DNA of 32,480 nucleotides from Candidatus Frankia alpina (GTDB lineage Bacteria; Actinomycetota; Actinomycetes; Frankiales; Frankiaceae), in the NCBI RefSeq assembly GCF_902806485.1, contig NZ_CADCWT010000029.1:1-32480 (forward strand), written 5' to 3'. Position 1 is the first letter of the stretch. Every line of letters starts with the position of its first letter. This document shows, piece after piece, positions 31,440 to 32,480 of the stretch. The notes under the pieces are model-generated. The model saw nothing but the letters and a program-made list of their open reading frames with translations. It searched no databases and was not told the origin of the DNA. Position numbers and translations under genes: made by a program.

Positions 31440-32480
31440 ATGAAGTTCCGATCCCTCGGAGTCGCGCTGGTGGCAAGCGGCGGCATGGCGCTCGCCGCCC
31501 TGCCGGCTTCTCCAGCCGCGGCGTTCGACAAGCCCATTTTCGGTCCCGACGACCCGGGTGACCCGGGCGGCGTCTATCCGCCGGTGGGCGTCGCGTGTGC
31601 CGGTCCGATCGGGGCGGGTACCGTCGACGATTCCGTCGTCACTGTCGGTGAGACCGTGACGTTCAGTGGTTGCGGATTCCTCCCGGGCACCGAGGTCGAG
31701 ATCTCGCTCGACGGGGAGTACCTCTACCGCGCACAGTCAACGGGCGGCACGGGTGGGTTCAGCGTGCCGGTCAACCTCCCCAAAACCGGCCAGCACACCA
31801 TCACCGCGGTCGGCGAAGGCATCATCGCTCCACTGCCGGCCACGCCACCGCAGGCCGTCGCGCCGGCCGTCACACCGGGCGGTCCGGTCCCGCCGGCTGT
31901 GCCCGGCGGCCCGGAGTCGCTCGACAATCAGAGCATTTCGGCTGACCCGGGTCTGGTTGCCGGGCCGGGGAGACCAGGCGTCCCACTCGGCTATGAGCCG
32001 GGCAAGGACAAGCCGATCCTGCCCCCGATCAACATCGGGCTGGCGGCTCCGCTCACGCCTGCGAAGCAGGCGTTGCAGACCCGCGTCGTCAGCGCCTCCG
32101 TGCTGGTAATCGGGTTCGGTGAGGACGGCATCGAGGGCCTGCCGTTCAACCCGAGCTGGATCGGTAACTGGATCGGCGACTGGGTGTTCGACCACGACGG
32201 CAAGCGTCGCGACGACCGCGACGGCTGCGTCGGTGGCAAGGACGGCGTCGGCAGTAAGGACGGCGGTGACGGCAAGGACGGCGTCGGCGGCAAGGATGGC
32301 TTCGACGGCGGTAAGAACATCAAGGACGGCTTCGGCGACGGTCTGAACAACGGCTTGAACAACGTTTTGAACAACGGCAAGCTGCCTCAGGCCGATGAGC
32401 TGAACGGCGGTGACGGCAAGGACGGCCGTGACGGCTGGAACGGCAAGGACGGCAAGGACGGCAAGGACGGCAAGGACGGC
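31440..32480 (+). CDS. Secreted Ig-like protein with a collagen-like Gly-X-Y tail, 3' end outside the window
   Basis: The frame is open to the last base, giving 347 residues of an incomplete protein. Residues 1-28 are a signal peptide with a hydrophobic core and an AAA cleavage site. Residues of about 50-128 form an Ig-like beta-sandwich common in actinobacterial exported proteins (GETVTFSGCGFLPGTEVEI, GFSVPVNLP, HTITAVG), with Cys53 and Cys78 able to form a disulfide. A Pro-rich linker and a hydrophobic patch (VSASVLVIGFG near 217-227) follow. From about 265 the chain turns to Gly-Lys-Asp repeats, ending in GKD triplets in the Gly-X-Y phase of collagen, broken by an Asn/Leu-rich insert (GLNNGLNNVLNNG). 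The ATG at 31440 has AGGGAG nine bases upstream. It follows the DUF4012 gene after 98 bases with its own dyad. A fibrous surface or matrix protein is inferred. Confidence 0.85.
   Translation, partial: MKFRSLGVALVASGGMALAALPASPAAAFDKPIFGPDDPGDPGGVYPPVGVACAGPIGAGTVDDSVVTVGETVTFSGCGFLPGTEVEISLDGEYLYRAQSTGGTGGFSVPVNLPKTGQHTITAVGEGIIAPLPATPPQAVAPAVTPGGPVPPAVPGGPESLDNQSISADPGLVAGPGRPGVPLGYEPGKDKPILPPINIGLAAPLTPAKQALQTRVVSASVLVIGFGEDGIEGLPFNPSWIGNWIGDWVFDHDGKRRDDRDGCVGGKDGVGSKDGGDGKDGVGGKDGFDGGKNIKDGFGDGLNNGLNNVLNNGKLPQADELNGGDGKDGRDGWNGKDGKDGKDGKDG

Noticed and set aside
1..32480. tRNA, rRNA, transposase or integrase genes
   Set aside because: I looked on both strands and saw no tRNA arms with conserved loops, no rRNA segments and no DDE or integrase motifs.

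Overview
The window is very GC-rich, with GTG starts, GTGA/ATGA gene overlaps and a FAS-II gene order typical of Actinobacteria. The gene families (SepH, polyphosphate glucokinase, DUF7455, DUF222, a PucR-type FasR next to fabD-fabH-acpP-fabF-accD, DUF4012) point to a filamentous actinomycete, most likely Frankia or a close relative. The genus is inference; no rRNA or other taxonomic marker lies in the window.

Layout. (1) 1-4595, all minus strand: a YihY/BrkB-type membrane protein cut by the window edge, a small DUF7455 zinc-ribbon-like protein, the cell-division protein SepH and polyphosphate glucokinase. (2) 4974-7092, plus strand: a molybdenum cofactor operon, moaA-mobA-DUF6457, coupled by 4-base overlaps. 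MoaA lacks the middle cysteine of its radical-SAM motif. A small two-helix membrane protein converges on it (6899-7321). (3) 7882-11222, plus strand: a lipoprotein followed two bases later by a large FtsH-like membrane AAA protease with an unusual insertion. (4) 11524-13741: a frameshifted MFS exporter gene and, divergent from it, a 3'-truncated DUF222 gene behind a promoter carrying a near-perfect actinobacterial SOS (LexA) box. (5) 13742-21153, minus strand: the type II fatty acid synthase cluster in the order fasR, fabD, fabH, acpP, fabF, accD, with a perfect inverted repeat upstream of fabD. (6) 21380-23024: an S4-domain RNA-binding protein, a lytic transglycosylase lipoprotein and a tyrosine phosphatase. 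(7) 23167-32480: a cell-surface polysaccharide locus with a NeuD/PglD-like acyltransferase, an NDP-sugar epimerase, a CapD/WbpM-type membrane dehydratase, a Wzc-like chain-length/kinase protein, a DUF4012 membrane protein and a secreted Ig-like/collagen-like protein that runs off the right edge.

How they work together. Region 5 should make malonyl-ACP-dependent acyl chains under FasR control. Region 2 should convert GTP to Mo-bis-MGD precursors, but its first enzyme looks catalytically broken. Region 7 looks like a polysaccharide-assembly locus coupled to a secreted fibrous protein, with a shared AGAGTA/TACTCT motif in two of its promoter regions; this is the best candidate for an undescribed system. 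Two further protein-coding lesions (the MFS frameshift and the DUF222 truncation) plus the MoaA substitution mean that assembly error should be excluded before biological conclusions are drawn. The first and last genes are open at the window edges.
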